In this document: one piece after another, positions 62,272-64,000 of the stretch
Layout: every line of letters starts with the position of its first letter
Numbering within the stretch: the first letter of the stretch is position 1
Assembly: GCF_000316665.1 (NCBI RefSeq)
Contig: NC_019678.1
Span: forward strand, 1,054,001 to 1,118,000
Direction: 5' to 3'
Length of the DNA stretch: 64,000 bases
Origin: Rivularia sp. PCC 7116
GTDB lineage: Bacteria > Cyanobacteriota > Cyanobacteriia > Cyanobacteriales > Nostocaceae
Notes under the pieces: model-generated
Databases searched by the model: none
Seen by the model: only the letters and a program-made list of their open reading frames with translations
Told to the model about the DNA's origin: nothing
Translations under genes and position numbers: made by a program

Positions 62272-62805
62272 TCAAAAATAATCTGGCTGCCAATTTTCGC
62301 GGAGAATGGAATAGTAAACTACGTCAGTTTTGTAGAAATGGGCATCTTTTTCGTAAACTAAGCCAGCTTTCTCCATAACTCGGCGAGAAGCAATATGTTT
62401 TGGAGATGCGATCGCGACAATTTTATAGAGTTTGGCAGACTCGAAACCGTAGTTGATAGCAGCTTTTGCGGCTTCAGTAGCAATACCTTGATTCCAGTAA
62501 TTTTGGTCGAAACGGTAAATAACTTCGATATCGGGAGTATTAGGTAGACAATTAAGTCCGCAATGACCGATTAATTTTCTACTAGTTTTTTCGATAACAG
62601 CCCATACACCGAAGCCGTATTTTTCCCAATGTTCGATGAAATATTCTAAAATTTCCCGAGTAACTTGTTTTTCCTTTCCTTTGGGAATGACTCCTCTAGG
62701 AGAATACTTCATAACTTCGGGATTGCTCAAAATTACAGATAATTTATCCACATCATCCAAAGTATAAGGTCTGAGTCGCAGTCTTGCAGTTTCGATTTCT
62801 GCCAT
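62272..62805 (-). CDS. GNAT acetyltransferase (RimJ/RimL type)
   Basis: A 177-residue GNAT protein of the Acetyltransf_3 type. It starts TARLRLRPYTLDDVDKLSVI; the acetyl-CoA motif is VIYRFDQNYWNQGIATEAAK (Q-G-x-A/G-T-E); and the final strand-helix block is VAIASPKHIASRRVMEKAGL. Family members acetylate N-termini of ribosomal proteins or small molecules; the substrate here is unknown. Its stop TGA abuts a repeat cluster. Confidence 0.9.
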   Translation of the reverse strand: MAEIETARLRLRPYTLDDVDKLSVILSNPEVMKYSPRGVIPKGKEKQVTREILEYFIEHWEKYGFGVWAVIEKTSRKLIGHCGLNCLPNTPDIEVIYRFDQNYWNQGIATEAAKAAINYGFESAKLYKIVAIASPKHIASRRVMEKAGLVYEKDAHFYKTDVVYYSILRENWQPDYF

Positions 62806-62879
62806 AATTTACTCAAATTATCCTTCTATCCAGTTACAAGTTTCACGTAAATTAAATCTTGTCCGGTTTTTTGGGAAGA

Positions 62880-63010
62880 GGGTTTTGGGGGAGAGGGGGA
62901 GGGAGGGAGAGAGGGAGGGAGTGAGGGAGGGAGTGAGGGGGAAGAATAAATTCCCAATTACCAATGCCCAATGCCCAATGCTCCATGCCCAATGCCCCAT
63001 CCCCAATTCC
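62880..63010. repeat. GGGAGGGAGTGA minisatellite plus CCCAATGCCCC repeats
   Basis: A G-rich tract (GGGAGGGAGAGAGGGAGGGA, then GTGAGGGAGGGAGTGAGGGG) is followed by TTCCCAATTACCAATGCCCA-type units. At least four GGG runs are spaced to allow a G-quadruplex. Together they fill the gap between the oxygenase and GNAT genes. Confidence 0.85.
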
Positions 63011-63016
63011 TAATTA

Positions 63017-63853
63017 TTAACTCCAATAAGTTAAAGGTTCTTCTTGATTGCGATATCCGATAAACATGGACATAGAAACTCTAGGACCACCATGAGAAGC
63101 TCTGACTGCATGAACTCTTGCAGAATCAAATAAAATTAATTCTCCGATTTGGGGTTTAATAACTGCTGTTGCTGATGGTAAAATGCTGCGGTCGATGATT
63201 CCTTCGTATTTATATTCTTTGTCGTGAATTTCTGGTTGTTTGGTTGCTGCTGGTTTGACGTTCCAAATTTCTAATTCTCCGCCAAATTTGGGGGTGCGTA
63301 AGTAGATATTGCTGCTGAGTTGAGTTACTAAGTTGGAGAAGGGATAGGTAGGATAAATAGGAGCGTCTAATACATCCCTTGCCAAAATGTCTTGATGGGG
63401 TGGAAGTTCAAAGTTATCTTCAAATACTCTACCAATTCCGGCTAACATAGTGCGATTGTGAACGTTTTCTATGCAGGCACCAGCTAACCACATATCTCCT
63501 AATTCTAATCTTAATTTGTCGATGGGGGAAAGAAAAGGAGAGCAGGTGTAGCGGATATTTTTGTTGCAAGCTGGAGCTTGTTGGTAATAACGTTCGAGCA
63601 TTTCTATATTGCCATTGGTTTCAAAGAAGGTAATTCCAGTTCTTTGTACTCCTACATCTGGCGCTCGATGATATCTTTCTAAACTGTCTTGCTCGATTAA
63701 TTCTTCACTAATTTTTTGAGCTTGTTCGTGGTGGTAGTAGTTGGGAATTCGTAAGGCAAGTAGTTTACCGTGCAATAAATCCAGTAAATCGGTAATTATC
63801 AGATTTTGAGAAATTTTTACCAAGGTGTTTTGTTGCTGTTGAATTAATTGCAT
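63017..63853 (-). CDS. 2-oxoglutarate/Fe(II)-dependent oxygenase-like protein
   Basis: A 278-residue protein with a cupin-type 2OG-Fe(II) oxygenase pattern: the HxD iron ligands in ELPPHQDILARD, and the distal His and 2OG-binding Arg in FDSARVHAVRASHGGPRVSM, followed by SMFIGYR. The double-stranded beta-helix strands are NIYLRTPKFGGELEIWNV and KPQIGELILFD. ATG 63853 has AAAGGAAC eight bases upstream and is preferred over a longer frame. The substrate is unknown; many relatives hydroxylate amino acids or small peptides. Confidence 0.87.
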   Translation of the reverse strand: MQLIQQQQNTLVKISQNLIITDLLDLLHGKLLALRIPNYYHHEQAQKISEELIEQDSLERYHRAPDVGVQRTGITFFETNGNIEMLERYYQQAPACNKNIRYTCSPFLSPIDKLRLELGDMWLAGACIENVHNRTMLAGIGRVFEDNFELPPHQDILARDVLDAPIYPTYPFSNLVTQLSSNIYLRTPKFGGELEIWNVKPAATKQPEIHDKEYKYEGIIDRSILPSATAVIKPQIGELILFDSARVHAVRASHGGPRVSMSMFIGYRNQEEPLTYWS

Positions 63854-63910
63854 ACAATTGTTCCTTTGTAATTTCAATGTTTTTGATTGGCGTGAGTTCG
63901 ATAACTTTTC

Positions 63911-63938
63911 TCTAACCCCTCTCCGAGTCGGAAAGGGG
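63911..63938. repeat. CCCCTCTCCGAGTCGGAAAGGGG palindromic repeat relative
   Basis: CCCCT (63916-63920) pairs with AGGGG (63934-63938), with an inner CCG/CGG pairing. It resembles the 45286-45321 repeat and begins with the same TCTAACCCC type of sequence. Confidence 0.7.
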
Positions 63939-64000
63939 AAGAAAATGAAGGTTTTACAATTTGTCGAATTCACGTGCTTATTGCTGAAGAGGTAAATAAC

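Noticed and set aside
62818-63006. A 62-residue frame on the minus strand
   Set aside because: It consists of translated minisatellite and CCCAATGCCC repeats.

Overview
The window comes from a filamentous, probably nitrogen-fixing cyanobacterium of the Nostocales (Rivularia/Calothrix/Nostoc-like). The evidence is frequent GCGATCGC (HIP1) octamers, a phycobiliprotein lyase of the CpcS/CpeS superfamily, a ferredoxin-type sulfite reductase, a DnaK with a long C-terminal tail beside a zinc-finger-less DnaJ, and large numbers of the short G/C-biased intergenic repeats (GGGCATTGGGAATTGG-, CAGTGAACAGT- and AACTAACAACTA-type) typical of that group. Genus assignment is inference.

Layout. 0-11 kb: a shrunken AraC-type regulator, small hypothetical genes, a CpcS/CpeS-type lyase, an RND efflux pair (lipoprotein adaptor plus 1077-aa permease) and two glycosyltransferases. 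11-15.8 kb: the translation/secretion block rplS, tRNA-Trp, secE, nusG, rplK, rplA, L10 leader, rplJ, rplL, closed by a strong terminator. 15.8-31 kb: a Ser/Thr kinase, an HTH protein, clpC, rimI, then lysA-cdaA-uppS (the last two overlap), and a chaperone cluster on the minus strand (J-domain membrane protein, DnaJ, DnaK). 31-46 kb: M28 and S41 peptidases, an acyl-CoA ligase-like enzyme, a decayed hybrid-kinase tail, a response regulator, a DUF2945 protein, a flavoprotein, a YaaW-family protein, an O-antigen-ligase-like protein, a secreted protein, sulfite reductase (sir) and an Rpn-type nuclease. 46.5-50.1 kb: a tight three-gene cassette of a CHAT peptidase, a 119-aa acidic/basic small protein and a two-TM membrane protein. 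50-56.5 kb: membrane proteins, rsmE, a TPR protein, a 3.4-copy array of ~152-bp repeats and a CrtISO-like flavoprotein. 57.2-62.1 kb: a dead restriction-modification locus. 62.2-64 kb: a GNAT acetyltransferase and a 2OG-Fe(II) oxygenase.

The clearest discovery is the 57.2-62.1 kb relic. A Dam-like adenine methyltransferase and an HNH endonuclease, 4 nt apart on the minus strand, have each been split by a different transposon. The methyltransferase is split by a 1189-bp IS630-type element with TA duplication. The nuclease is split by a 2189-bp IS200/IS605 element carrying divergent tnpA and tnpB. Excising both elements in silico restores both reading frames exactly. The nuclease has a further internal deletion.

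Other points: a 48-residue in-frame insertion of intergenic-type repeat inside the RND permease; several genes whose termini are written in the same repeats; a ribbon-helix-helix-like tail on sulfite reductase; a glycine/tyrosine/arginine-rich DnaK tail; and the CHAT / small protein / membrane protein cassette, which is the best candidate for an uncharacterised effector system. All calls are from reading the sequence; no database search was run.
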